Shown in pieces: positions 54,550 through 63,702 of a stretch of DNA of 64,000 nt. Source of the DNA: Prauserella_A oleivorans. Lineage in GTDB: Bacteria; Actinomycetota; Actinomycetes; Mycobacteriales; Pseudonocardiaceae. The position numbers and the translations under genes are program-made. The stretch's first letter is position 1, and each line of letters opens with the position of its first letter. A model generated the notes under the pieces. The model ran no database searches, was not told the DNA's origin, and was given only the letters and a program-made list of their open reading frames with translations. The stretch lies in assembly GCF_042685745.1 (NCBI RefSeq), contig NZ_JBHUNT010000001.1, positions 1,550,001 to 1,614,000 of the forward strand. The letters run 5' to 3'.

Positions 54550-56790
54550 TCAGTCCTCCACCAGCGCCGCCGAGGTGATGCGGTGGAGGGGATAGCGCTC
54601 GTTCTCCGCGCTTTCGAGAATGCCGCCGCCCACGCGCACCGGTGTCACCACGCGCTGGCTCGCGGTGCCGTGCGAGTCGACGAACCCGATCCAGACCTCC
54701 CGCTGTTCCCGCGTGGCCCGCGCGAGCAGGGCCATGGTCGCCGACGTGTCGGCGCCCCCGCCCGCGGGCAGCCGCACGGTCGTGCCGCGCCGGGTTGTGG
54801 CGGCACGGTCACCCGCACGGATGTGCGCCAGCACGGCCGCCACCTGCTCGGGGCTGATCGGACCGGGTTGCGGCACGGTACGGCGGGCGGGCCGGCCGCG
54901 CGCCGGGATGCGCCGGCCGCTGGGCCGCAGGTCGAGGATTCGGCCGTCGGGGCCCTCGGCGGCCGGCGTGAAGCCCGCCGACCGCAACGCGTCCAGCAGT
55001 TCCGCGAGCGGGTAGGGGCTCACCAGGACGGTCGGTGCGATCTTGCGGAGCTCGTAGTCGCGCGCGGCCGCGGTACGCAGGACCTCGGCGATCAGCACCT
55101 CGTCGTCGCAGCGCAGGAACGATGCCGCCGCGCCGCCGCGCAGCCGCCCGTGCCTGCGGGCGACGTCGTCGATGAGGTACGTGAGCGACTGTGGCACCGG
55201 CGTGGCCGAATGGGTGCGGAACAGGTCGTGCAGGTCGTCGGCGGTCCGGCCGGTGTCGAGCGCACGCCGGACGGAGTCCTCGGTGACGCGGTAGACGGTG
55301 GCGTGCCCGGCCGACTCGACGTCGGCGACCGCGGTGATCTCGGTGGCCAGCTCCGCCTCGAGCGGTCCGGGCGCGACGACCGTCAGGTCGGCCTGGACGA
55401 GCACCTGGTCGACCGGTTGCGGCATCGCGTCGGCCATCGCGCTCGCCGCGAGGTGCGGGTCGTCGTCGAGCAAGGCGCCCGCCGCCGACGTCAGCGCGCC
55501 GAGTGCCACCACGCCGAGCGCCGACGCCTCGGCCATGGTCCAGCGGACGATGTCGTCGCGCAGCCGCCCACCCCGGCGCGGGGCTCGCCAGGCGAGGAGC
55601 GCGACCAGCTCGTCGACGCTCTTGATCCCCGCGCCCGAGGGCAGCTCGGCGAGCGTGTCGAGCACACGGCGCCGCAGGGTCGGCGCCTGCGGGCGGCGCA
55701 GCTCCTCGGACAGCGGGACGAGCGTCTTGTCCTTGGCGTCGCGCTGACCCGCGAGCCCGGGCAACCGGGGCAGGTCGAGCCAGGCCTGGGCGATGGTCAT
55801 CCAGCGGACCGCCGGTGGCGACGACAGCCAGGAGTCGGTGAGCGTGGTCGGAACCCACTCGGCGTTCGGGTCGTCGCTCGCGGCCACCAGGCCCGCTCCG
55901 GCGGCGAGCTCGGCGAGCAGCGTGACCCGTGGCTCGTCGATGTCGAGTTCCTTGGCCAGCCGCCGGACCTCGCGCACGCCGAGCCCGCCGGACTTCAGCA
56001 CCGGCGACGGCTGCTGTGACCACGCCCGCAGCACCGATTCCAGGTGCCGCAGGAACTCCATGGCCTCACCGGCGGCCGCCTCGTCTACTGTGGACTGTTG
56101 ATGCGGGTTGGTCGGCAGGTCCGGTTCGCGCAGCGTGCCGGGCGGGTGGATCACCCCGCCGCGCAATGCGAGCCCCAGTTCCCTCGGCAGCTCGACGGTC
56201 TGGTCGTCGCGGCGCAGCAGCAGCCCGCGGGCCAGCAGGCGCTGGACGGGGTTGGCCGCCAGCTCGAGCGGCACGTCGGTGGCGGCGTCCCGGGTCCGGC
56301 CGATCGGTGGTCCGGCGGACAGCTTGCCGAGCAGCGCGCGTTCGTCCTCGCCGATCTCCGCGAGTGCGGCGGCGAGGTCGGTCTTCGCGAGCGCCGGCGC
56401 CGGCGAGCCCAGTCCGGCGGGGAAGGGTCCGAAAGTCTCGCGGGCACCGGGTGCGACCTGCAGGGCGTCGTCGTCACCCCACGCGAGGGCGAGCCCGCGC
56501 AGGCGGTCCAGCGCCGGGCCGGGATCGGTGCCGAGGAGCTCGCTCAACGTATCCCGGCCGACCGGCTCGGTGTCGGCGCCGGCCACGACCAGCGCCTCCA
56601 GCACCGACAGCGTCGCCGTGTCCAGGTTCTCGCAGGCCCGCGCGATCGAACCGGCCGTTCCGGCACGGGTCGCCAGCACCGCCGAGTCGGCAGGGGGCGG
56701 AGTCGCGAGGTCGCGGCGCGCGCGCAGCAGTTCGGTCAACGTGTCGTCGGAAGCCGAGCGCAGCCAGTCCGCGAGAGAGATGGCGGCCAT
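54550..56790 (-). CDS. Helicase-associated protein (Rv0862c-like)
   Basis: A 746-residue protein without Walker motifs. It starts MAAISLADWLRSASDDTL and contains the conserved actinobacterial helicase-C-associated regions (VLVQADLTVVAPGPLEAELA, YELRKIAPTVLVSPYPLAELLDALR, TTVRLPAGG). In mycobacteria the gene is adjacent to XPB helicase, suggesting a helicase or DNA-repair partner. Here the XPB gene lies 13 kb away. An upstream extension of 79 codons is open but overlaps the divergent small gene. Confidence 0.83.
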   Translation of the reverse strand: MAAISLADWLRSASDDTLTELLRARRDLATPPPADSAVLATRAGTAGSIARACENLDTATLSVLEALVVAGADTEPVGRDTLSELLGTDPGPALDRLRGLALAWGDDDALQVAPGARETFGPFPAGLGSPAPALAKTDLAAALAEIGEDERALLGKLSAGPPIGRTRDAATDVPLELAANPVQRLLARGLLLRRDDQTVELPRELGLALRGGVIHPPGTLREPDLPTNPHQQSTVDEAAAGEAMEFLRHLESVLRAWSQQPSPVLKSGGLGVREVRRLAKELDIDEPRVTLLAELAAGAGLVAASDDPNAEWVPTTLTDSWLSSPPAVRWMTIAQAWLDLPRLPGLAGQRDAKDKTLVPLSEELRRPQAPTLRRRVLDTLAELPSGAGIKSVDELVALLAWRAPRRGGRLRDDIVRWTMAEASALGVVALGALTSAAGALLDDDPHLAASAMADAMPQPVDQVLVQADLTVVAPGPLEAELATEITAVADVESAGHATVYRVTEDSVRRALDTGRTADDLHDLFRTHSATPVPQSLTYLIDDVARRHGRLRGGAAASFLRCDDEVLIAEVLRTAAARDYELRKIAPTVLVSPYPLAELLDALRSAGFTPAAEGPDGRILDLRPSGRRIPARGRPARRTVPQPGPISPEQVAAVLAHIRAGDRAATTRRGTTVRLPAGGGADTSATMALLARATREQREVWIGFVDSHGTASQRVVTPVRVGGGILESAENERYPLHRITSAALVED

Positions 56791-56865
56791 CGCAGACCAC
56801 GATATCTCGCGTGCGGCGGCATCGGGCACACTGTGTTCATCGTTGGTCGAGTTATGGAGGACGAC

Positions 56866-57057
56866 GTGGCGAAGGCCGACAGCCGCAAGACCAAGCGGAT
56901 CGACCCGAACTGGCCGCAGGTGCCGGAGGGCGCGCACCCCGTTTCGGAGCTCGCGGCCGACCGGCAGGGCGCGCTCTCCCCGTACGGTGACATGACGTTC
57001 CCGCTCGAGACGGTGCCCTACGAGCACCCCGAGACGGAGATCAACAAGCGCGGCTAG
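56866..57057 (+). CDS. Small conserved hypothetical protein
   Basis: A 63-residue hydrophilic protein (AKADSRKTKRIDPNWPQVPE, GDMTFPLETVPYEHPETEIN). It lies divergent from the helicase-associated gene, in the place of Rv0863 in M. tuberculosis. The GTG start follows GGAGG by five bases; ATG four codons earlier is possible. I do not know its function. Confidence 0.68.
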   Translation: MAKADSRKTKRIDPNWPQVPEGAHPVSELAADRQGALSPYGDMTFPLETVPYEHPETEINKRG

Positions 57058-57165
57058 TGCCGTGTTGTTACTGCTCGGTCACCCTGCCGGGCGACGGTGA
57101 CCCCGGCCACGGGACTAGTGTTTCCACCCGTATCCAGCTCGTTTCTTTGACGCGGGGGTAGTGAA

Positions 57166-58566
57166 ATGCCGGTTCCCGGTCCGGGTTATTCGATCACCGT
57201 ACGGCTCGAGGCGCCACCGTCGGCGAGCGCGGCCGGGGACCTCACGACCGCGGTCGGGAAGGTGGGCGGCGTGCTCACCGCGTTCGACGTCGTCGAGTCG
57301 CACGCCGACGCCATCGTCATCGACATCACGGCGAACGTGGCCTCGGCCGACCACGCCGAGGACATCACCACCGCGCTCGACGCCCTGCCCGGCGTGCACG
57401 TGCGGAAGGTGTCCGACCGCACGTTCCTCATGCACCTCGGCGGCAAGCTCGAGGTGAGCCCCAAGGTCGCGCTCCGTAACCGTGACGACCTCTCCCGCGC
57501 CTACACGCCCGGTGTCGCCCGCGTCTGCCAGGCCATCGCCGCCAACCCGGACGACGCCCGCAGGTTGACGATCAAGCGCAACACGGTCGCCGTGGTCACC
57601 GACGGCTCCGCCGTGCTGGGCCTCGGCAACATCGGCCCGTCCGCCGCGCTTCCCGTGATGGAAGGAAAGGCGGCGCTGTTCAAGAAGTTCGCCGGCGTCG
57701 ATGCGTGGCCGGTGTGCCTCGATACCCAGGACACCGACGAGATCATCGCCATCGTCCGCGCGCTCGCGCCCGTCTACGCGGGCATCAACCTCGAGGACAT
57801 CGCCGCGCCGCGGTGCTTCGAGATCGAGGCCCGGCTCCGTGAGCAGCTGGACATCCCGGTCTTCCACGACGACCAGCACGGCACCGCGATCGTCGTGGTC
57901 GCCGCGCTGCGCAACGCGCTGCGTGTCGTGGGCAAGCCGATCGAGAAGTGCCGCATCGTCGTCAGCGGGGTGGGGGCCGCGGGCTCGGCGATCATCCGCC
58001 TGCTCCTGCGCAAGGCGCCGGCCGACATCGTCGCCGTCGACATCGACGGCATCGTCCACTCCGGCCGCGAGGGCATGGACCCCAACCTGCACTGGGTCGC
58101 CGAGAACACCAACAAGGACGGCATGACCGGCAGCCTGCACGACGCGCTCGTCGGCTCCGACGTCTTCATCGGCGTCTCCGCGCCCAACATCCTCGGTGCC
58201 GAACACGTCGCCACGATGGCCGAGGACCCCATCGTGTTCGCCCTGGCCAACCCGGACCCGGAGATCGACCCGCTGGAGGCGCAGAAGCACGCCGCCGTCG
58301 TGGCCACCGGCCGCAGCGACTACCCGAACCAGATCAACAACGTCCTCGCGTTCCCGGGTGTGTTCCGCGGTCTGCTCGACGCGCAGGCCCACCACATCGA
58401 CGACGACATGCTGATCGCCGCGGCCAACGCCATCGCCGACGTGGTGGACGACCGGCTCAACGCCTCGTTCATCGTGCCGAGCGTGTTCGACGCGGCGGTG
58501 GCACCGGCCGTTGCCGAGGCCGTGAAGTCCGCGGCAAGGAAGGAAGAAGTAGCCTCGACGTCGTGA
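57166..58566 (+). CDS. NAD-dependent malic enzyme with N-terminal ACT-like domain
   Basis: A 466-residue enzyme decarboxylating malate to pyruvate. An ACT-like regulatory region occupies residues 1-85. The catalytic part has NRDDLSRAYTPGVARVCQ, VTDGSAVLGLGNIGP, the metal/substrate loop DIPVFHDDQHGTA, and dinucleotide motif VVSGVGAAGSAI. The ACT region suggests small-molecule control. It overlaps moaC by four bases, though it has no known cofactor role. Confidence 0.92.
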   Translation: MPVPGPGYSITVRLEAPPSASAAGDLTTAVGKVGGVLTAFDVVESHADAIVIDITANVASADHAEDITTALDALPGVHVRKVSDRTFLMHLGGKLEVSPKVALRNRDDLSRAYTPGVARVCQAIAANPDDARRLTIKRNTVAVVTDGSAVLGLGNIGPSAALPVMEGKAALFKKFAGVDAWPVCLDTQDTDEIIAIVRALAPVYAGINLEDIAAPRCFEIEARLREQLDIPVFHDDQHGTAIVVVAALRNALRVVGKPIEKCRIVVSGVGAAGSAIIRLLLRKAPADIVAVDIDGIVHSGREGMDPNLHWVAENTNKDGMTGSLHDALVGSDVFIGVSAPNILGAEHVATMAEDPIVFALANPDPEIDPLEAQKHAAVVATGRSDYPNQINNVLAFPGVFRGLLDAQAHHIDDDMLIAAANAIADVVDDRLNASFIVPSVFDAAVAPAVAEAVKSAARKEEVASTS

Positions 58567-59045
58567 GTGAACTGAGCCACGTCGACGAGTCGGGCGCGGC
58601 CCGCATGGTGGATGTGTCGGGCAAGGACGTCACGGCCCGCACCGCGGTCGCCACGGGCCGGGTCCGGACTACGGCCGAGGTCATCGGGCTGCTCTCAGCG
58701 AACGGCCTGCCCAAGGGTGACGCCCTGGCGACCGCGCGGATCGCCGGCATCATGGGCGCCAAGCGCACCAGCGAGCTGATCCCGCTGTGCCACCCGATCG
58801 CGCTCACGAAGGCGGATGTGAGCTTCGAACTCGAGGCCCAGAGCGTGCGGATCGAGGCGATGGCGCGCACGAGCGACCGCACCGGGGTCGAGATGGAGGC
58901 GCTGACGGCCGTCGCCGTCGCGGGTCTGACCCTGCACGACATGATCAAAGCGGTCGATCCGGCCGCGACACTCGACGAGGTCCGGCTCGAAGCCAAGGAT
59001 GGCGGTAAGACGGGCCGTTGGCGCCGCGAGGAGCAGGGCCGATGA
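58563..59045 (+). CDS. moaC: Cyclic pyranopterin monophosphate synthase MoaC
   Basis: A 160-residue enzyme of molybdenum cofactor synthesis, converting the MoaA product to cPMP. Motifs: MVDVSGKDVTARTAVA, GIMGAKRTSELIPLCHP, TGVEMEALTAVAVAGLT and HDMIKAVD. The GTG start overlaps the malic enzyme stop (GTGA); the conserved MVDVSGK lies 15 residues in, so a shorter start is possible. The next gene is the mog-moaE fusion. Confidence 0.93.
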   Translation: MSELSHVDESGAARMVDVSGKDVTARTAVATGRVRTTAEVIGLLSANGLPKGDALATARIAGIMGAKRTSELIPLCHPIALTKADVSFELEAQSVRIEAMARTSDRTGVEMEALTAVAVAGLTLHDMIKAVDPAATLDEVRLEAKDGGKTGRWRREEQGR

Positions 59046-59103
59046 ACGACGAGGCTCTGTTCGCCGGCCCGGCCCGCGTGGGCCGCGAGACACGGGAGAA
59101 GCG

Positions 59104-60048
59104 ATGAATCGCACGGCGAGGGTCGTAGTGGCGTCGAACCGGGCCGCGACCGGGGTCTACGCCGACCGGACGGGCCCGGTGATCGCCGCCTGGCTCACCG
59201 AGCGCGGGTACACGACGCCGGATCCGGTGGTCGTGGCGGACGGCGAGCCCGTGGCGCAGGCGTTGCGGGACTGTCTGCGCGACGAGGTGGACGTCGTCAT
59301 CACGACGGGCGGCACCGGCATCTCGCCGACCGACCGCACTCCTGAGGCGACGGCTCCACTGCTCGACGTCGAGGTCCCGGGCCTGGCCGACGCGGTGCGC
59401 GCGGCCGGGCAGGACAAGGTGCCCGCGGCGATGCTCTCCCGGGGTCTGGCCGGGGTGGCCGGGCGGACGCTGATCGTGAACCTGCCGGGGTCGCGTGGTG
59501 GCGTGACCGACGGGCTCGCCGTTCTCGACGGGGTGCTCGACCACGCCGTCGAGCAGATCGCGGGTGGCGACCATCCGCGGCCCGAGCCCGTCGCCGAGCC
59601 GCGCGAGTCCCTCAGCGGCGGGACGGCGCGGATCGCTCTGGCGCAGGTGACGGACACCCCGCTGTCGGTCGAGGAGCACGCGCACCTGGTGAGCGAGTCG
59701 GCTGCCGGGGCTGTGGTGACCTTTGGTGGCGTGGTCCGCGACCACGACGACGGCCGGTCGGTGGAGTCCCTGTACTACGAGGGGCACCCGACGGCGGGCG
59801 ATGTGCTGGCCAGGGTCGTCGCCGACGTGGCCGGACACCGCACGGGCGTGCGGGCGGTCGCGGTGAGCCACCGGATCGGTGCGCTGGAGATCGGGGACGT
59901 GGCGCTGGCGTGTGCGGTGGCCGCCGACCACCGGGGCGAGGCATTCGCCACCTGTTCGGAGCTGGTGGACGAGATCAAGGCCCGGCTCCCGGTGTGGAAG
60001 CACCAGAAGTTCACCGACGGCACCGACGAGTGGGTCAACTCGCCCTGA
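59104..60048 (+). CDS. Fused molybdopterin adenylyltransferase-like (Mog) and MoaE protein
   Basis: A 314-residue fusion. Residues 1-155 are a MogA/MoaB-like domain (TTGGTGISPTDRTPEA, KVPAAMLSRGLAGVAG, VNLPGSRGGVTDGL), which adenylates molybdopterin. After a short Pro-rich linker, residues 180-314 are MoaE, the molybdopterin synthase large subunit (AVVTFGGVVRDHDDG, VSHRIGALEIGD, LPVWKHQKFTDGTDEWV, with the active Lys). The enzymes act in adjacent steps, so fusion could channel the intermediate. In mycobacteria these are separate neighbours (mog, moaE2). Confidence 0.92.
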   Translation: MNRTARVVVASNRAATGVYADRTGPVIAAWLTERGYTTPDPVVVADGEPVAQALRDCLRDEVDVVITTGGTGISPTDRTPEATAPLLDVEVPGLADAVRAAGQDKVPAAMLSRGLAGVAGRTLIVNLPGSRGGVTDGLAVLDGVLDHAVEQIAGGDHPRPEPVAEPRESLSGGTARIALAQVTDTPLSVEEHAHLVSESAAGAVVTFGGVVRDHDDGRSVESLYYEGHPTAGDVLARVVADVAGHRTGVRAVAVSHRIGALEIGDVALACAVAADHRGEAFATCSELVDEIKARLPVWKHQKFTDGTDEWVNSP

Positions 60049-60076
60049 CCGGCTGACGGCGCGAGCCCGCCCAGCC

Positions 60077-60160
60077 CGCCGTGTCTGCCGCTCAGGTCGC
60101 CGTGTCTGCCGTTCGCGTCGCCGTGTCGGCGGTCTGTGTCGCCGTGTCGGCCTTCTGAGA
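60077..60160. repeat. 21-bp imperfect tandem repeat, four copies
   Basis: Four units each beginning CGCCGTGTC, differing in the second half (for example CGCCGTGTCTGCCGTTCGCG). The unit is a multiple of three and would encode a seven-residue repeat (ADTATxT) on the minus strand, but no credible gene contains it. Confidence 0.88.
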
Positions 60161-60379
60161 GGCTGCACGTGCGTCGAGCCGACTGTGGTCCTGCCGAGCG
60201 CCTCGACGAAAAACCTGGGTGGAGGCTGGGCAGCCCGGAATGGTCGCGTGATGGCGCAAGCGCGTGCGGGCTCGCAAAGTCCATGGCGTGACCCCGAGCC
60301 GTGGCTCTATTTCGGATCGACGTTGTTCGGACCTCTGTGGTCTGTACCGCCACGGCCGCCCCCGAACGATGCCGAAAGG

Positions 60380-60440
60380 CGTAGGGCCCCACCGTCCGGG
60401 GGACACGGTGGGGCCCTACGTGCTAGCCGTCAGCTAGCAC
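60380..60440. terminator. Double hairpin terminator after rpf
   Basis: A perfect 16-bp stem (CGTAGGGCCCCACCGT and its complement, nine-base loop) is followed immediately by an 8-bp stem (GTGCTAGC/GCTAGCAC). It sits between convergent mog-moaE and rpf, 36 bp from the rpf stop, so it likely ends both transcripts. No T-run is seen. Confidence 0.82.
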
Positions 60441-60475
60441 CCGCGCCATTCGGCACAAGCGAACTGCGGAGCAGG

Positions 60476-61117
60476 TCACTTGGTGGCGATCTTCTGGCCG
60501 ACGACGATGAAGTCGGGGTTGCTGATGTAACCCTCGTTCAGCTCGACCAGCTTCTGGTAGCCGCCCTGGACGCCCTTCTTCGTGGCGATCTTGCTCAGGG
60601 TGTCGCCGGCGACGACGGTGTAGTCACCGTTGGGGTTCGACTTGGCGACCGCGGCCGGAGCAGCCGGCTCCGGAGCCGGAGCGCTCTCCTCGACCGGCTC
60701 GTAAGAGGTCTCGGTCTCGGCCTCGTACGAGCCCTCGGTGTTGGAGCTCTCGTAGCTGGCGGTGGAGCCCGCCTGGGCACCACAGACCGGCCACGCACCG
60801 ATGCCCTGGCCCTGCAGGACGCGCTCGGCGACCGCGATCTGCTCCTCGCGGGACGCGTTGGCCGGGTTGCCGCTACCGCCGTAGGCCTCCCAGGTGCTCT
60901 GCGAGAACTGCAGACCGCCGTAGTAGCCGTTACCGGTGTTGATGCTCCAGTCGCCGCCGCTCTCGCACTCCGCGATGGCGTCCCAGTTGACGCTGTCGGC
61001 CTGCGCGGGGGTCGCAGCGATCGCCAGCGGGGCGCCCACAGTCAGGCCCGCCACAGCGAAACGGGCAAAGGTGCGGGAAGCAGCGGAGGTCTTACGGTGC
61101 TTGCCTCGATAAGCCAT
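60476..61117 (-). CDS. Resuscitation-promoting factor with LysM domain
   Basis: A 213-residue secreted protein. The basic N-terminus and the stretch FARFAVAGLTVGAPLAIAAT then AQA form a signal peptide. The Rpf transglycosylase-like domain follows (WDAIAECESGGDWSINTGNG, YYGGLQFSQSTWEAYGG, with catalytic Glu in ECESGG). A Glu/Ser/Pro linker and a LysM domain (YTVVAGDTLSKIA, NPDFIVVGQKIA) complete it. It cleaves peptidoglycan and promotes exit from dormancy. The start is MAYRGKH. A long leader and a Crp-like site precede it. Confidence 0.95.
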   Translation of the reverse strand: MAYRGKHRKTSAASRTFARFAVAGLTVGAPLAIAATPAQADSVNWDAIAECESGGDWSINTGNGYYGGLQFSQSTWEAYGGSGNPANASREEQIAVAERVLQGQGIGAWPVCGAQAGSTASYESSNTEGSYEAETETSYEPVEESAPAPEPAAPAAVAKSNPNGDYTVVAGDTLSKIATKKGVQGGYQKLVELNEGYISNPDFIVVGQKIATK

Positions 61118-61377
61118 TTTTGACTCGGTCTCGCCTTCCGCGCCTCCGTGGATCGAGGCAGGCCGCACTGGCCTGGCCGACCCTGTCGGGCCGGCTCCCA
61201 TCGCCGTTCAGGCTCCGTTCCCTCTCGTCCCAGTCCGGAAGTCTCTCGCTCGGGGTCGGGTCCGGGATCCCGCGGACTGGGTGCGGCGCTTCGGGATCCC
61301 GGTCTTGCTGTGGTCGGTCGGGGCCAACCGAGAAGCGACGGTACGTAACGAGAAGCGTGATCGGAAATTTTTGAAGG
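61118..61377 (-). promoter_or_regulatory. Long structured leader of rpf
   Basis: About 260 nt separate the Crp-like site from the rpf start. It contains an inverted repeat, CCGGGATCCCG and CGGGATCCCGG at 61262-61272 and 61292-61302, plus other GC-rich arms. Streptomyces rpfA leaders carry a c-di-AMP (ydaO) riboswitch, but I do not see the ydaO consensus clearly here, so that assignment stays open. Confidence 0.45.
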
Positions 61378-61393
61378 CGTGACCTAGCTCACA
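61378..61393. promoter_or_regulatory. Crp-like binding site upstream of rpf
   Basis: On the minus strand: TGTGAGCTAGGTCACG, matching TGTGA-N6-TCACA with one mismatch. Crp (Rv3676) regulates rpfA in M. tuberculosis, so a similar control is plausible. The site lies about 260 bp upstream of the start codon. Confidence 0.68.
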
Positions 61394-62243
61394 GTAACAG
61401 CATGCAACCTTTTGCGATCACGCCGTTTTTCCTGGTCAGCTGGCCGTTACCCGGCCGTTTCCTTTCCGAGATCTTTCACGGATAGTGAGGTCTGTGTCAC
61501 GTCGTTTCGGCGCGATTGGTCCGTTTGTGACGACCACTTTGGAGAGTGCGAACCGGGTGAAGCGGACACTTCGGGCGTGGGTCTGGTCCACTCCGGCGCT
61601 CGCGAAAGCCGTCGAAGTGCCGCCCAGTGCGGCCATTGCGACGCCTTTGGACCACCCTTCGAAGTGGTGGACGAGACCACTGCGGCCGGTCGCACACAGG
61701 GCGTCCGTGGGCATGTGTGACCAGCGCGTCGCGTGGTGTGAAACACGCTGACCGCCGGCGCGCAGTGGGTCAGACCAGCGGATACGCCGTCGCCCGGGCC
61801 GGGGCGTGCGACTGGCCGGTGGTACGACCGGCGGGCACCGGTTGCCGAAGATCCACCGGTCAAGGGGCTGGATGTGACCAGTCGGGCGATGTCGTGATCG
61901 CTCAGCGAATCCGGACAAAGCGGTCCCTGTGGAAAATCCACCGGATCGTGCGCCACCAGCCAGGTGTGGCCCTCGCGTGGAGTCAGCGCCGTGATGGCAG
62001 CTCGGCACCGATGTCGCGGCGTCGTGGCACCCCGGGCCGGGCGCGGGCGGGACATCGGCACTCCGCCATCGAACGCCGACAGTGCGGCAGGCGGATGAAC
62101 AGAGGGGCACCGGGACCCCACAAGGTAAGGAACTCCCGATTCAGCCGTCGGCGAACGACAGGACTGAGCCAGGCACGTCACTGAGCCGCGGCCCGGTCAG
62201 CCGCCAGGCGAGACAGGAGTGCCCCCGGCACGCCACCGGCAGC
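61394..62243. other. 850-bp region without a recognisable gene
   Basis: Lies between the rpf promoter and the moaD stop. Overlapping open frames exist on both strands, but none has a convincing SD, family resemblance or normal residue composition. It is less GC-rich than its neighbours near 61400-61520. It may hold a small RNA or a decayed gene; nothing I see decides. Confidence 0.4.
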
Positions 62244-62549
62244 TCAGCCGCCGGCGAACGGGGGCAGCACGTCGAGTTCGGCGCCGTCCGGCACCGGCCG
62301 GGTCACGTCGCGCACGGCGACGCCGTCCAGCAGGAAGCTCGCCGCCTCCAGGATGCGCGGCAGCTTCTCCGGGTGCAGCTCCCGCAACGCCTCGACAGCG
62401 TTCTCGATCGTCGAGCCCGGGGCCAGCTGCAGCATCTCCTCCTCGACGCCGCTCGCGGCGCGTGCGGAGGCGAAGTAGCGCACCTTCACCGTTGTCGCGT
62501 GCTGCTCGCCCTGGACGGGAGTGACCGGTTCCGACGACACCGAACCCAC
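62244..62549 (-). CDS. moaD: Molybdopterin synthase sulfur carrier MoaD
   Basis: A 101-residue ubiquitin-like protein. The conserved part starts VKVRYFASARAASG and ends PPFAGG with the terminal Gly-Gly that carries sulfur. It pairs with the MoaE domain of the fusion gene. GTG start; an N-terminal extension of about 20 residues precedes the ubiquitin-like core. It follows moaA after four bases. Confidence 0.92.
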   Translation of the reverse strand: MGSVSSEPVTPVQGEQHATTVKVRYFASARAASGVEEEMLQLAPGSTIENAVEALRELHPEKLPRILEAASFLLDGVAVRDVTRPVPDGAELDVLPPFAGG

Positions 62550-62553
62550 CTGT

Positions 62554-63618
62554 TCACCCTCCGATCGCGCTCATCGGCCGGATCGGCTGGGCGAATCCGG
62601 CCTCGTTGATCTCGTGACCAGCGAGTTTGCCCCACATGGTCTGCCGCCACGTGTCGGCGATGTCCTCGTCGCTCGCGCCGCCGCGCAGCAGCAGGCGCAG
62701 GTCGGTCTCCTCTGTGCTGAACAGGCACGAGCGGATGGCGCCGTCGGCGGTCAACCGGGTCCGCTCACAGGCGGCGCAGAAGGGGCGGGTCACCGAGGGG
62801 ATCACGCCGACCTCCTCGGGGCCGCCGTCGACGAGCCAGCGCTCGGCGGGTGCGCCGCCGCGTTCCTTCGGGCTCGGGGTGAGCGTGAACTCGGCGCCGA
62901 GCAGCTCGAGGATCTCGTCGGCCGTGATCATGCTTTTGCGGTCCCACCCGTGCTGGGCGTCGAGCGGCATCTGCTCGATGAACCGCAGGTGGTAGCCGCT
63001 GTCGAGGGCGAAGCGCAGCAGCTTGGTCGCCTCGTGCTCGTTGATGCCGCGCATCAGCACGGCGTTGATCTTCACCGGGTTCAGCCCGGCGTCGCGGGCC
63101 GCGGAGAGTGCGTCGAGCACGTGGCGCAGGCGGTCGCGCCGGGTGATCCGTGCGAACGTCTCGCGGTCGACCGAGTCCAGCGAGATGTTGATCCGGTCGA
63201 GCCCGGCCTCGGCGAACGCCGCCGCCCGTTTGGCGAAGCCGATGCCGTTGGTGGTCATCGACAGCCGTGGAGTCGGCTCGAGCGCCTTGATCCGCGCGAC
63301 CAGGTCTTCCAGCCGTGGCCGCAGCAGTGGCTCGCCGCCGGTGAGCCGGATGTCGGTGACGCCGAGCATGCTCACCGCGATCCGCATGAGGCGGACGAGC
63401 TCGTCGTCGCTCAGCAGTTGCTCGCCGGGCATCCAGTCGAGGCCCTCGGCGGGCATGCAGTAGGTGCAGCGCAGGTTGCACTTGTCGGTCAGTGACACGC
63501 GGAGATCCGTCGCCACCCGGCCGAACGTGTCGATGAGCGCGGGGTTGTCCGGGCGCGGCACCATGTTCTTCGTGCGCGCGCCGGGCACTTTCGGGGTGCC
63601 GAGGTCCACTGCTGCCAT
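62554..63618 (-). CDS. moaA: GTP 3',8-cyclase MoaA
   Basis: A 354-residue radical SAM enzyme starting molybdenum cofactor synthesis. N-terminal cluster motif CNLRCTYC, SAM motif LTGGEPLLRP, and the C-terminal cluster in FCAACERTRLTADGAIRSC. It ends SAIGG, the conserved C-terminal Gly-Gly required for activity. Start MAAVDLGTP chosen; the open frame runs further upstream into the promoter region. Confidence 0.94.
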   Translation of the reverse strand: MAAVDLGTPKVPGARTKNMVPRPDNPALIDTFGRVATDLRVSLTDKCNLRCTYCMPAEGLDWMPGEQLLSDDELVRLMRIAVSMLGVTDIRLTGGEPLLRPRLEDLVARIKALEPTPRLSMTTNGIGFAKRAAAFAEAGLDRINISLDSVDRETFARITRRDRLRHVLDALSAARDAGLNPVKINAVLMRGINEHEATKLLRFALDSGYHLRFIEQMPLDAQHGWDRKSMITADEILELLGAEFTLTPSPKERGGAPAERWLVDGGPEEVGVIPSVTRPFCAACERTRLTADGAIRSCLFSTEETDLRLLLRGGASDEDIADTWRQTMWGKLAGHEINEAGFAQPIRPMSAIGG

Positions 63619-63702
63619 CGACCCCAGCCTAGTGCTGAACACCGACAACCTGTGACGTCGAGCGCATACCGAATTGATAGAGACATGGTGCTTTCGCATC
63701 TG

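Noticed and set aside
60092..60406. Minus-strand frame encoding a heptapeptide repeat
   Set aside because: Rests only on the 21-bp repeats and runs across a terminator; no initiation signal.
61118..61377. Confident c-di-AMP (ydaO) riboswitch
   Set aside because: Location fits, but the conserved core strings could not be matched by eye; kept only as an open possibility.
61447..62181. 244-codon minus-strand frame between rpf and moaD
   Set aside because: A short segment looks protein-like (WLVAHDPVDFPQG), but there is no SD, no known family, and competing frames are equally long.
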